Shown here in pieces: positions 18,109 to 29,037 of a stretch of 64,000 bases of DNA; within the stretch, counting starts at the first letter, position 1; each line of letters begins with the position of its first letter. The notes below the pieces were generated by a model. It saw nothing but the letters and a program-made list of their open reading frames with translations. It was not told where the DNA came from and ran no database searches. Position numbers and translations under genes: made by a program. The DNA lies in NCBI RefSeq assembly GCF_001401155.1, contig NZ_LJRO01000079.1:144249-208248 (forward strand). The letters run 5' to 3'. The stretch is from Pseudomonas tremae. Lineage in GTDB: Bacteria; Pseudomonadota; Gammaproteobacteria; Pseudomonadales; Pseudomonadaceae.

Positions 18109-18969
18109 ATGGAAATCGGTCTGCGCGAGTGGCTGATCGTCATCGGCATAATAGTCATTGCCGGTATTCTTTTTGATGGCTGGCGCCGTATGCGCGGCGG
18201 CAAAGGCAAACTGAAATTCAGGCTGGACCGAAGCTTCTCCAACCTTCCGGATGAAGAAGAGCCCGCGTCTGCAGAAGTGTTGGGGCCGCCTCGTGTGCTG
18301 GACACCCACAAAGAACCGCAGCTCGATGAGCATGACCTGCCGTCGATGAGCGCGAGTCCGCGTGACAACAAGCGCGGCGAAAAACGTAGCAACGAGAAAA
18401 AGCGCAAGGATGAGCCTCAGCAGGGCGACCTGAACCTGGACATCGACGGCCCGAGCCTGTTTACAGCGCGCGACGACGACTTCCCGGACGACAAGCCCGC
18501 CCAGCGCATCACCGAAGACAAGGACCTGCCACCGGTCGAAGAAGTACTGGTCATCAGCGTTATCTCCCGCAGCGAAGGCGGTTTCAAAGGCCCGGCGTTG
18601 CTGCAGAACATCCTTGAAAGCGGTCTGCGGTTCGGCGAGATGGACATTTTCCATCGCCACGAGAGCATGGCCGGCAACGGCGAAGTGCTGTTCTCGATGG
18701 CCAATGCTGTCAAGCCAGGCGTATTCGATCTGGACGATATCGACCATTTCAGCACCCGTGCAGTGAGCTTCTTCCTGGGTCTGCCTGGGCCACGTCATCC
18801 AAAGCAGGCGTTTGATGTCATGGTGGCTGCTGCTCGCAAACTGGCTCACGAGCTTGACGGCGAACTTAAAGACGACCAGCGCAGTGTGATGACCGCGCAG
18901 ACCATAGAGCATTACCGCCAGCGTATCGTTGAATTCGAGCGCCGTGCGCTGACCCAGCGTCGCGGTTAA
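18109..18969 (+). CDS. zipA: Cell division protein ZipA
   Basis: The 286-residue protein anchors FtsZ to the inner membrane at the division site. An N-terminal membrane segment ([18 protein letters not shown], about 7-24) is followed by a basic and acidic linker and then a C-terminal FtsZ-binding domain from about 145 ([20 protein letters not shown] through [20 protein letters not shown]). The gene lies 250 bases after smc and is followed by a terminator at 19053-19073. The 250-base gap contains only promoter-like AT-rich sequence. Confidence 0.96.
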   Translation: MEIGLREWLIVIGIIVIAGILFDGWRRMRGGKGKLKFRLDRSFSNLPDEEEPASAEVLGPPRVLDTHKEPQLDEHDLPSMSASPRDNKRGEKRSNEKKRKDEPQQGDLNLDIDGPSLFTARDDDFPDDKPAQRITEDKDLPPVEEVLVISVISRSEGGFKGPALLQNILESGLRFGEMDIFHRHESMAGNGEVLFSMANAVKPGVFDLDDIDHFSTRAVSFFLGLPGPRHPKQAFDVMVAAARKLAHELDGELKDDQRSVMTAQTIEHYRQRIVEFERRALTQRRG

Positions 18970-19052
18970 GCGTCAATGCACCAGCCCCTTGTCAGGAGCG
19001 CCCCGGCGCGCCTTGCGGGGGCCGGACTGGAACAGAACAGAACCAACGGATG

Positions 19053-19073
19053 AGCAGCCTCGGCTGCTTTTTT
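19053..19073 (+). terminator. Intrinsic terminator between zipA and ligA
   Basis: AGCAGC and GCTGCT flank the loop CTCG and are followed by six T residues. It ends 21 bases before the ligA ATG, so it probably attenuates rather than fully isolates ligA, or ligA has a promoter very close by. Confidence 0.7.
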
Positions 19074-19082
19074 GCTTTTTGA

Positions 19083-21458
<2,376 letters not shown>

Positions 21459-21557
21459 CATCGCAGTCATGCCGCGCGTCTAGAGCAGACGCAGAGCCTC
21501 CGGAGCGGCATGCCTGCAGCTGTGTGTGGGCGCGGCAAGTGTTCAGGCGCGCGCTTT

Positions 21558-21610
21558 ATCGTTCCTGTGCTCCAGCGTGGGAATGCCGTTCGTGACGCTC
21601 TGCGTCACAT
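21558..21610. repeat. Dispersed repeat, copy C (after ligA)
   Basis: ATCGTTCCTGTGCTCCAGCG continues into TGGGAATGCCG and TTCGTGACGCTCTGCGTCAC, the reverse orientation of the copies near 3042 and 49495. It occupies the 280-base gap between ligA and the metallopeptidase gene. Confidence 0.75.
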
Positions 21611-21738
21611 GCTTGATGCGCACCGTTCATGGCCCATGAACACGCCTTCAACCCTATCATCCATGCCGTTCGATAATATTTTTGAACCCCTGAAGCGTCA
21701 GCATGATCTAGTCCATGCAAGATCAACGGGAGATCGCC

Positions 21739-22905
21739 ATGTATCGCTTTTTCGAACAACTCAGTTCACGCATTACCGCCCCATTTATCGGCGAATCCAA
21801 ACGTAACAGCAAGGTCTGGCAATGCACGTGCGGCCAGTCGGTGTTTTTCCCCAATTCCCAATGCCTGGCGTGTTCGGCGGCGCTGGGTTATCTGCCTGAG
21901 CAGGGCCGCGTCGCGACGCTTGAAGCAGGGCCAGCGCCCACTGTCTGGCGCCTGAGTGACGAGCCCGGTGTCGGCCTGTACCGACGTTGCGCCAACCTCG
22001 ACACGGCCGCAGCCTGTAACTGGCTGTTCCCGGAGCACAATGCTGGCGAGTTTTGTGTCGCTTGCAGCCTCAATCGCACGATCCCCGACCAATCCATCGC
22101 TGAAAACGGCGAGCGCTGGCGCAAGGTCGAGACCGCCAAGCGCCGTCTGGTCGCGCAACTGATTTCTCTGGGGCTGCAAGTCATCCCCAAGAGCATCGAC
22201 GAAGAAGCCGGCCTGGCTTTCGATTTTGTCGGTGTGGATCTGGAAGGCAAGCTGCCGACGACTGGCCACGCCAATGGCTTGATCACCCTGAACATCGAAG
22301 AAGCCGACGATGCCCACCGCGAAGCAATGCGTGTGCAGATGCACGAACCCTATCGCACGTTGCTTGGCCACTTCCGCCATGAAGTCGGCCACTACTATTG
22401 GGACCGATTGATTGCCGACACCCGCTGGCAGGACGGCTACCGCAACCTTTTCGGCGACGAGCGCGCCAGCTATGCCGATGCGCTGGATCACCACTACAAG
22501 AATGGCGCCCCCGATAACTGGCAGGAAAGCTTCGTCAGTGCTTACGCCACGATGCATCCTTGGGAAGACTGGGCCGAAACCTGGGCTCACTATCTGCACA
22601 TGATGGATGCGGTCGACACCGCGCTGGGTTTCGGCATGAGCGCTCGCGAGATGGAACTCGATTACCAGCCGTTCCCGCTGGATGTCCTTTACGACCCACA
22701 GCATCCGGGTGGGCCGGCGTTCCTGTCGTTCGTCAATGCCTGGATCGAGCTGGCGAGCATGCTCAACGAGCTGTCACGCAGCATGGGCCAGCCGGATTTC
22801 TATCCATTTGTGCTGCCGCCAGCAGTCATCGCCAAGCTGCACTTCATTCATCTGGTGATTCAGGATGCAGGCGGCAAGGCCGACGAGGTTCTGCTGGCCC
22901 AATAA
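21739..22905 (+). CDS. Putative zinc-binding metallopeptidase
   Basis: The 388-residue cytoplasmic-looking protein has an N-terminal zinc-ribbon region with Cys29, Cys31, Cys42 and Cys45, a second Cys cluster (84, 93, 106, 109), and the gluzincin motif HEVGH at 214-218 in RHEVGHYYWDRL. A downstream Glu-rich stretch, HPWEDWAETWAHYLHMMD, could supply the third zinc ligand. This matches the conserved family called putative zinc-binding metallopeptidase; its substrate is unknown. I chose ATG 21739 because GGGAG lies just upstream, though ATG 21715 is possible. A strong hairpin at 22914-22940 follows. Confidence 0.85.
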   Translation: MYRFFEQLSSRITAPFIGESKRNSKVWQCTCGQSVFFPNSQCLACSAALGYLPEQGRVATLEAGPAPTVWRLSDEPGVGLYRRCANLDTAAACNWLFPEHNAGEFCVACSLNRTIPDQSIAENGERWRKVETAKRRLVAQLISLGLQVIPKSIDEEAGLAFDFVGVDLEGKLPTTGHANGLITLNIEEADDAHREAMRVQMHEPYRTLLGHFRHEVGHYYWDRLIADTRWQDGYRNLFGDERASYADALDHHYKNGAPDNWQESFVSAYATMHPWEDWAETWAHYLHMMDAVDTALGFGMSAREMELDYQPFPLDVLYDPQHPGGPAFLSFVNAWIELASMLNELSRSMGQPDFYPFVLPPAVIAKLHFIHLVIQDAGGKADEVLLAQ

Positions 22906-22913
22906 GAGCTGCA

Positions 22914-22940
22914 GCGCCCGACACAGCCGGTGTCGGGCGC
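22914..22940. terminator. Strong hairpin between convergent genes
   Basis: GCGCCCGACAC and GTGTCGGGCGC form a perfect 11-base stem with a five-base loop, placed between two convergent genes. The T tracts on both sides are poor, so termination may rely on the stem. Confidence 0.7.
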
Positions 22941-22956
22941 TTGTTCAGGCAGTCTC

Positions 22957-23445
22957 TCAGAGCTTCAGCGTCAGCCTGCGCTCAAAACCGATCCGGCCAC
23001 GATACGCCTCACCGGTATCCACCCAGCCCTGGCCCGTATACAGCCCGATGGCGGCGCCATTGTCTGCGTCCACCGAGAGCATCAGTTGAGTGATGTCCGG
23101 CCATTTCAGGGCCAGCGCCGCAGGCAGTGCCTGCAGGCACAGCTTGCCCAAACCTTTGCCCTGTTCACGGCGGTCGATCTGCAACGCGTGCAGGGTCGCA
23201 GTCAGCTCTTGCTGAGCCCAATCCGGAAGGCAGTCGCCACGCTTGAGTAGAAAAAAGCCCACCGGCTGCTCGTCCGCCAGAAGCACAAAGCCACGAACGT
23301 TCGAGTTGGGGTTGACCAAAAGGGTATTGAGCGCGGTGTAGATGTCGCCGGAGAACTGTATCTGCTCCTGCGTGACCTCAAGCTGCTCCAGCTGTTGGCA
23401 TTGGGTTGGGTTGAGATCTTCGTAGCCGACCAATCGAGTCTGCAT
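22957..23445 (-). CDS. GNAT family N-acetyltransferase
   Basis: The 162-residue protein has a GNAT fold, with VRGFVLLADEQPVGFFLLKRG as the central strands and the acetyl-CoA loop DRREQGKGLGKLCLQALP (the RxxGxG/A type) near residue 93, then LSVDADNGAAIGLYTGQGW, the usual C-terminal N..A..LY..GF pattern. The acceptor substrate is not evident. ATG 23445 has AGCAGG about six bases upstream and is preferred over an in-frame TTG at 23451. Confidence 0.85.
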   Translation of the reverse strand: MQTRLVGYEDLNPTQCQQLEQLEVTQEQIQFSGDIYTALNTLLVNPNSNVRGFVLLADEQPVGFFLLKRGDCLPDWAQQELTATLHALQIDRREQGKGLGKLCLQALPAALALKWPDITQLMLSVDADNGAAIGLYTGQGWVDTGEAYRGRIGFERRLTLKL

Positions 23446-23604
23446 GAGCAACCTGCTGGCTGATTATTGTTGAGGCGGGCAGGGTACATGATCAGCGCGG
23501 GGTGTTTCGAGGATTTGCTGCGCCTTCCGCGAAGGTGAATTCCGGCTCCGGCCCCCTGCACACAAGTGCTTGAGCCCTATCGAAATTTTTATCGGAGGCA
23601 ACGG

Positions 23605-23632
23605 TTGTAAACTCGCGCCAGACCGGTACAAT
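23605..23632 (+). promoter_or_regulatory. Predicted ffs promoter
   Basis: TTGTAA (23605-23610) and TACAAT (23627-23632) are separated by 16 bases, about 33 bases before the expected 5' end of the 4.5S RNA. The spacing and match to sigma-70 consensus are good. Transcription would start near 23640, so a short 5' trailer may be processed off. Confidence 0.6.
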
Positions 23633-23664
23633 GGCGCGGCTCGCCAACTGGTGAGTGTCGTTAT

Positions 23665-23777
23665 GGTGACCCCATCGGTCCCCCCGCAACGATTACCCGT
23701 GAACCTGGTCAGATCCGGAAGGAAGCAGCCACAGCGGGAACATTGTGTGCCGGGGTGTGGCTGGTGGGGGCACCACC
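23665..23777 (+). ncRNA. ffs: 4.5S signal recognition particle RNA
   Basis: The core GGTCAGATCCGGAAGGAAGC with the GGAA tetraloop and symmetric loop that binds Ffh is unmistakable, flanked by CCCCGCAACG on the 5' side and GTGTGCCGGGGTGTGGCTGG on the 3' side. The outer stem pairs GGTG.CCCC near 23665 with GGGG.CACC ending about 23774. By alignment to the 114-base E. coli RNA the gene is about 113 bases; ends are uncertain by several bases. It guides membrane proteins to the translocon with Ffh and FtsY. Confidence 0.93.
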
Positions 23778-24023
23778 TGTCTACAGATCCTTTTCCCGAA
23801 AAGGTCTGCTCGCAAAAACTCTTCTTGCTCAAAAACTTTTTTTGCCCAACCTTTCCGCACCGAATTCCGGTGAAGCTTTCGCGCATCAGCGGAAAAGTTC
23901 TGCGCGGCGACTCTCGCAAGCCCGCCAAGCGAGCTACTGTAACGTCTGCCTGTCCATGCCTATTAGTTCAGATGAAGTTTGCCTTCTGGAAAAATACGGC
24001 GGCGCTCCTTGCGCACGATGTTT

Positions 24024-24838
24024 TCATCGTTTGCACGGTGTATAGAACGCGTTGAAGCGGCTCACATCCAGAGTTTTCCTAGCAAGGGCGCAATAAACCA
24101 ATGTGTCGTACTCGGCTTCGGTGATGAACTTATACAGGTTACGGCGATACAGAAACCCTATCTGAAAGGCGAGGGTTTCGGTGGGATAACGAGTGGCTCG
24201 ACAAAGCAGTTTTCCATGTCGATCAGATTCATCGGCTCGACAGCCTTTTCGTTAAGCGTGATGTTAAATGCCGAAACGCCCATGTGATAGATGCTCTTTG
24301 CATTGCTCTTGCGTAACAGTTCAAGTGCCTGTTGCACAAACCAGTGTGCTCGCGTCGGGTTGCACTCCAGCCAAGCCTGTCCGTCGGTGTAGTCGTCCAG
24401 CAGTTCGGTCAGTAGAAGTGTTTCCTGCACCAGGCCCACGCCGCGCCGAATATAGCCAAAACCGACTATCGAGTGAGAGGGAATGCCGCGCTCGCTGGCT
24501 GCCAGCATGTTGTACAACTCTTCTACGGCCCAGTCGTAGCGGCCGCCCGCTGTCTGGCGCCCGAGCGTGACACGCCAGCGCGATTTCAGGCTGTCGAGCA
24601 ACTGGGATTTGGCGAACAGTCGTGTGCTGCCAGCCAGCAACTGGCCGCTTATGCGCTTGCGAGATTTGCTTTTGGGCTGATCGAACCAGCGGACAATCGA
24701 ATCAAGTAGTTCGGCAGAAGGTATTTCACTGAAATGAAAGGTGGCGTTGGCGATATGGCGAGTATGTAAAAAGCTGGAAAGCGCCGACGACACGGACAGC
24801 ATGATCGAATCCATTCTGTGTTTAATAAAGCGACGCAT
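24024..24838 (-). pseudogene. LPS-kinase-like gene with a 3' frameshift
   Basis: The open frame 24158-24838 encodes 226 residues resembling the LPS core kinase (WaaY/InaA-like) fold: RYDWAVEELYNMLAASERGI as the helix C region, LVQETLLLTELLDDYTDGQA as the hinge, and SIYHMGVSAFNITLN then PMNLIDMENCF in the catalytic and metal loops. The usual catalytic Asp of HxD is Gly here. The frame ends at a TAG just after VIPP, but one base over it continues with protein-like sequence (ETLAFQIGFLYRRNLYKFIT through DVSRFNAFYTPCKR) to a TGA at 24024-24026, about 270 residues in all. A missing G near 24178-24184 would explain this. It could be a pseudogene or a sequencing error. Assignment to the kinase superfamily is moderate. 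Confidence 0.6.
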
Positions 24839-25227
24839 TATTTCACTGAAAACAAGCTGTGCAATGACTTTTATGAGTGTTCAGACTTTGTTATTTATCT
24901 GGTTAGTTGGTGGGCAACAGTACTTGTATAAGCACCGTAGTGCGTTGGTCAGAAGGTACTGTCTACCCATCCGGCGTGAGTAAGCACGCAAGCAGTGCAT
25001 GAGTTGGCAAGTTGCCGGGTGGCTGCACTGTTTTGGCGGGGCAATGGCAACACCTCGGTTCATTCCCCTCGTGATGTGATCAGAATCCGGCTGAACCCTC
25101 GACACCCTGCGTAACCTAACCTCCTACGCGTCGCTTGAAACCGTTTTACGGCAAGGGGCAATTCAGGTCGCTGCGGGTGTCACGGGCTTTCGGTCAGGCG
25201 TCTCGCAGCATTGGAGCCGGGGGCCGG
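24839..25227. other. 389-base AT-richer gap upstream of the MscS gene
   Basis: The first part (about 24839-24930) is distinctly AT-rich and should hold the promoter of the minus-strand kinase-like gene. The rest contains no convincing frame; short frames here have no codon bias or ribosome site. The open frame leading into the MscS gene begins at 25135 but its first 31 residues are not membrane-like. Confidence 0.4.
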
Positions 25228-26352
25228 ATGGAACAGGACATCATCAGATTTTTCACAGACTCGCAATTTCTGGGCATTTCGCTCGCCAACTGGGTGCTGG
25301 CAGTTATTGCCTCGACTGTCAGCTTCGTGCTGGTCCGGGGTGTCATTGGTTTTGTGCTGAGAAAGATGCGCTCGCAACCCGCGGCGCCCAGCACGCATAT
25401 GCGCTACATCGTCATCCAGGTATTGTCGGGCACCAGTAATACCTTGTTGTTGCTGGCGTCGATTCTGATCGGGGTAGGCATGCTTGATCTGCCCGAGCGC
25501 TGGCTAGGGCGGGTCAGCAGCCTGTGGTTCGTGGTCGCGGCCTTGCAGGTCGGGCTGTGGGCCAATAGGGCGATTGCGCTGGCGCTGCAGCGCTATTTCG
25601 TCCGCCACAACACAAACGGGACGTTTCAGGGCAGTGCTTTGGCGACCTTGAGTCTGTGGGGGGCGAAAGTGTTGCTGTGGGCCACGGTGGTCATGGCCAT
25701 GCTGTCCAACGTCGGGGTCAATATCACGGCGTTCGTGGCCAGCCTAGGGGTTGGCGGCATCGCAGTAGCGCTGGCGGTACAGAACATTCTGGGCGATGTG
25801 TTTGCGTCGTTGTCCATCGCGGTGGACAAGCCGTTCGAGATCGGCGACTTCATCGTCGTGGGAGAACTGGCGGGTACGGTAGAGCATATCGGGCTGAAGA
25901 CCACGCGCATTCGCAGTCTGGGCGGCGAGCAGATCGTGATGGCCAACGCGGACATGATCAGCAACACCATTCAGAACTACAAACGCTTGCAGGAGCGGCG
26001 CATTGTCTTCGAGTTCAGGCTGACATATGACTGCTCTGTCGACCAGATCCGCGAAGTGCCGAAGAAGGTCGAGGCGATCATCAATGCGCAGAAGCTGGCG
26101 CGCTTTGATCGTTCGCATTTCCGTGGCTTTGGCGAAACATCACTGGAGTTCGAGACCGTTTTTATCGTCCTCGACCCCAGTTACAACGTCTACATGGATG
26201 TGCAGCAGGCGATCAATCTCGACATCATGGAAGCCTTTGCCGAGCTGGATGTGCGCTTCGCGTTCCCGTCCCGCACGGTGTACGTGGCGTCCTTGCCACC
26301 TGTGAAGAGCGCGCGACCGACTGCGCTGGAGGCTGCCGACGCGAACGCGTGA
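25228..26352 (+). CDS. MscS-family mechanosensitive ion channel
   Basis: The 374-residue protein has several hydrophobic segments (about 15-35, 60-80, 95-115, 145-165) and the pore helix region ITAFVASLGVGGIAVALAVQ with the Gly/Ala pattern of MscS TM3, followed by NILGDVFASLSIAVDKPFEI and the beta domain GDFIVVGELAGTVEHIGLKT. It should open on membrane tension during osmotic downshock. ATG 25228 is chosen because MscS-like sequence begins there; the longer frame from 25135 adds basic non-family residues. It ends seven bases from the convergent acid phosphatase gene. Confidence 0.9.
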   Translation: MEQDIIRFFTDSQFLGISLANWVLAVIASTVSFVLVRGVIGFVLRKMRSQPAAPSTHMRYIVIQVLSGTSNTLLLLASILIGVGMLDLPERWLGRVSSLWFVVAALQVGLWANRAIALALQRYFVRHNTNGTFQGSALATLSLWGAKVLLWATVVMAMLSNVGVNITAFVASLGVGGIAVALAVQNILGDVFASLSIAVDKPFEIGDFIVVGELAGTVEHIGLKTTRIRSLGGEQIVMANADMISNTIQNYKRLQERRIVFEFRLTYDCSVDQIREVPKKVEAIINAQKLARFDRSHFRGFGETSLEFETVFIVLDPSYNVYMDVQQAINLDIMEAFAELDVRFAFPSRTVYVASLPPVKSARPTALEAADANA

Positions 26353-26359
26353 GGCAGTG

Positions 26360-28048
26360 TCAGGCAGGGAAGTGCAGTGCGTTGGTCAGATCGCCCATGG
26401 GCGTCTGGCCGCGTGCAACCATCGCTTCATCGCGGCGTTTCAGGCCGTCGAGCTTTTCCAGGCCGTGGATGCGGGTAATCAGACGCAGGATGGAGGCGGT
26501 GTCATAAACCGTGTGATCCACCTTGCCTTTGCGCGCGAAGGGTGAAATGACCAGTGCCGGAACACGTGTGCCGGGGCCGAAGCGATCGCCTTTCGGTGGC
26601 GCTACGTGGTCCCACCAGCCGCCGTTCTCGTCGACCGTCACGACAATCACCATGTTGTCCCACTGCGGGCTTTCGCGCAGCACCTTGATCACCCGGTCGA
26701 TGTGCCGATCGCCCGAGGCTACGTCTGCATAACCGGCGTGCATGTTCAGGTTGCCCTGTGGCTTGTAGAAGGTCACGGCAGGCAACTTGCCGGCTTCAGC
26801 ATCGGCGAGGAAGCGGTTGGTGCTCGATTCGTCACCCAAGCCGCCGTCACGCAAGCGCTTCTTACGCTCTGTCGGGTTCTGTGGCCCTTGCTGCTTGAAG
26901 TAGTTGAACGGCTGGTGATGGTACTGAAAGTTGGGGATTTTCGGGATACCGGTGGAGTCCTTGAACTCATCGAGCGTCACTTGCCAGGCGCCGGCGTACC
27001 AGGCCCAGTCCACATTCCTTTTCGACAGCTTGTCACCGATGTGCTCGTGGCTTTGCGGGACCAGCACATTGGGCAGGTCCGGCTTGGAGTAATCGGGGTT
27101 CTGCGGATCGCGCAGCCAGGTCGGCCAGTAAGGCGGCGCCATTGTGTTGACCGCATAGTTATCTGGCGTGATTGCGCTGGGGCCGAACTGCGGTGGCCCC
27201 TCCATTGCGCTGGCCGGTGAATTGTCCAGCGGTTTCAGGCGTGTGTCATGGGGATTGAAGCTTTGCAGGGTGGCGATCTGCGTCTTGGCTGGAGACTCTG
27301 CGGCATTCGGGTAAATCGGTGCCGTGGCGGAAATCAGGTATTGATGGTTGAGAAACGAGCCGCCGAATGCGCCCTGGAAGAAGTTGTCGCACAGCACAAA
27401 CTCCTTGGCGACGTCCCACAGGCGCAGGGAGTATTGAGTCTGCGCGTAGTTGCCCATGGTCAGGCCGCCGGCATCCGCCCAGGCGACGAAACGATCATTC
27501 CTGCCGTCGTTGATCTGCATCTGGTTCTGGTAGAAGACGTGCCAAAGATCGCGCGTCACCAGGCTCAATGGCAGGTCTTCAGCGTTCGGGCCTTTGAGCG
27601 GGAAGGGCGCGTTGGGCAGGTTTTCCTGAAACTGCACGCCAACCGGGTACGTCACGCCGTCGACGGTCTGCGGCCCTACCTGCAGAACGCCGCCCCAAGC
27701 GGGAGGCAGTTTGTCCAGCAGCTTGCCATCACGGTCGCGCTGCTGGTAATCGGCAGGTCTGACCGAGGAAAGAGGCTTTTGAACCCCCGGAAAATCCCCG
27801 AACAGGTTATTGAAACTGCGATTCTCGGCGTAGATCACTACCACGGTCTTGACGTTTTCACGCAGCGCACGGTCCAGTGCCGGGCCGGCCAGATGATGCC
27901 GTTCGTTGTCCGCAGCCAGCGGCGGTTTCTCATGGGCTGATACGTAACCGCTGAGCGTGACACCTGCGCCCAAGGCTGCCATCCCGCCGAGGAAACGACG
28001 GCGGCTGGGGTTTTCGTTGGTGTCTTCGTCGTCCGGTCTATCGCTCAT
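26360..28048 (-). CDS. Tat-exported acid phosphatase / phosphoesterase (AcpA-like)
   Basis: The 562-residue protein carries a twin-arginine signal (PSRRRFLGGMAALGAG, residues about 14-30), so it is exported folded to the periplasm. The mature domain belongs to the phosphoesterase family that includes phospholipase C and the acid phosphatase AcpA: VVIYAENRSFNNLFGDFPGV near 70 supplies the metal-bound Glu and Asn, and MVIVVTVDENGGWWDHVAPP near 485 the Asp and His ligands. The spread of motifs and the lack of a phospholipase C C-terminal domain favour acid phosphatase. The precise substrate is not evident. No operon partner is seen. Confidence 0.87.
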   Translation of the reverse strand: MSDRPDDEDTNENPSRRRFLGGMAALGAGVTLSGYVSAHEKPPLAADNERHHLAGPALDRALRENVKTVVVIYAENRSFNNLFGDFPGVQKPLSSVRPADYQQRDRDGKLLDKLPPAWGGVLQVGPQTVDGVTYPVGVQFQENLPNAPFPLKGPNAEDLPLSLVTRDLWHVFYQNQMQINDGRNDRFVAWADAGGLTMGNYAQTQYSLRLWDVAKEFVLCDNFFQGAFGGSFLNHQYLISATAPIYPNAAESPAKTQIATLQSFNPHDTRLKPLDNSPASAMEGPPQFGPSAITPDNYAVNTMAPPYWPTWLRDPQNPDYSKPDLPNVLVPQSHEHIGDKLSKRNVDWAWYAGAWQVTLDEFKDSTGIPKIPNFQYHHQPFNYFKQQGPQNPTERKKRLRDGGLGDESSTNRFLADAEAGKLPAVTFYKPQGNLNMHAGYADVASGDRHIDRVIKVLRESPQWDNMVIVVTVDENGGWWDHVAPPKGDRFGPGTRVPALVISPFARKGKVDHTVYDTASILRLITRIHGLEKLDGLKRRDEAMVARGQTPMGDLTNALHFPA

Positions 28049-28139
28049 CGCCCAATACTCGCGCTGGTTAGTTTGTTACCAAAGATTTCAGGCGAGGGTA
28101 GCGAGGAAATGTGACGGGATTGCTACAAGGCAGTGTGGC

Positions 28140-28937
28140 TTATTGATGAGCGAGTTGTGAGGTGTAGTGGTCGATAATTTGCTCGATCTCTCCCGACATG
28201 CGCATTTGCAACAGCGTACGCAGAATCCTGCTCACTGGCAGGTCCGGGTTGTCGCGGATCAGGCAGGCTGCCGGTTGCTCGGCGATCATCGCAACAGGCT
28301 TGAGCTTCTTGCCGACAGGCAGGCTGCGATTGGTCCACTCGAGGATCAATTCATTGGTGACCGCGTAGTTGTAACGTCCGGCAATCAGTTTGCCCAGCGC
28401 CTGCTTCTGAGTGCGTGCGTCTTCGCGATTCAGGCGGTGACTGTCAAACAGGTGCTGCAGGGCGGGGTAGTTGTAGCCCAATACGGTGCCAACGGTTTCA
28501 TTGTCGAACTGCTCGGGATAAGGGCCCGCAGCGGTTTCTGCGGAGGCAACCAGCCAGTCGCGCTGATAAAGGATCGGCAGGCTCCAGAGATAATCTCCTG
28601 AGAGGTCCGGGTACCACGCCTGTGAGCCGTAGCAATAGATGTCTACCTCGTTATTCTCAAGCGCAGCCTGAATGCGCAGGCGCGGCATTACGTGGTATTC
28701 GGCCTCCCTGCCCACATGCTGGACCAGGCTTCGGGTGATATCGAACAGAATGCCGGCTTCTGGCTGGTAGTCGGTGATGTGGATCATCGGCATGCTCCAG
28801 CCTTCATTGATCGCAAAGCGCAAGGGCGGCTGCCCTGCATGGCTGGTTTGCGCGGATGAGAAGAGCAGCCCCGTCACGATCGCTCGCAAAGGCACAGTCA
28901 AGGCAAGGGCCAGGATATAGCGCTTCAATTCATTCAT
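28140..28937 (-). CDS. Periplasmic substrate-binding protein (SBP family 3)
   Basis: The 265-residue protein has a signal peptide (YILALALTVPLRAIVTGLLF region, cleaved before about residue 36) and the fold of amino-acid type binding proteins: PEAGILFDITRSLVQHVGRE, VDIYCYGSQAWYPDLSGDYL and ETVGTVLGYNYPALQ. No permease or ATPase gene is adjacent, so it may serve a distant transporter or act as a sensor-type stand-alone protein. The usual substrate-binding Arg/Asp pair cannot be assigned by eye, so the ligand is open. Confidence 0.8.
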   Translation of the reverse strand: MNELKRYILALALTVPLRAIVTGLLFSSAQTSHAGQPPLRFAINEGWSMPMIHITDYQPEAGILFDITRSLVQHVGREAEYHVMPRLRIQAALENNEVDIYCYGSQAWYPDLSGDYLWSLPILYQRDWLVASAETAAGPYPEQFDNETVGTVLGYNYPALQHLFDSHRLNREDARTQKQALGKLIAGRYNYAVTNELILEWTNRSLPVGKKLKPVAMIAEQPAACLIRDNPDLPVSRILRTLLQMRMSGEIEQIIDHYTSQLAHQ

Positions 28938-29037
28938 TTAGCCAGCTTAGCCACAATAGAGACGGACACCGGATGCAATTTTGCCCCTGCTCGGCTAGCA
29001 TTGGCGGTCTTCCGCTTACCAGTCGCGACGGTTTTCA

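Noticed and set aside
23790..23805. CCTTTT/AAAAGG hairpin after ffs as a terminator
   Set aside because: The stem is AT-rich and weak and no T tract follows at once, so I did not call it.
24741..24983. 80-residue frame crossing the start of the kinase-like gene
   Set aside because: It overlaps the better supported minus-strand gene and shows no coding bias.
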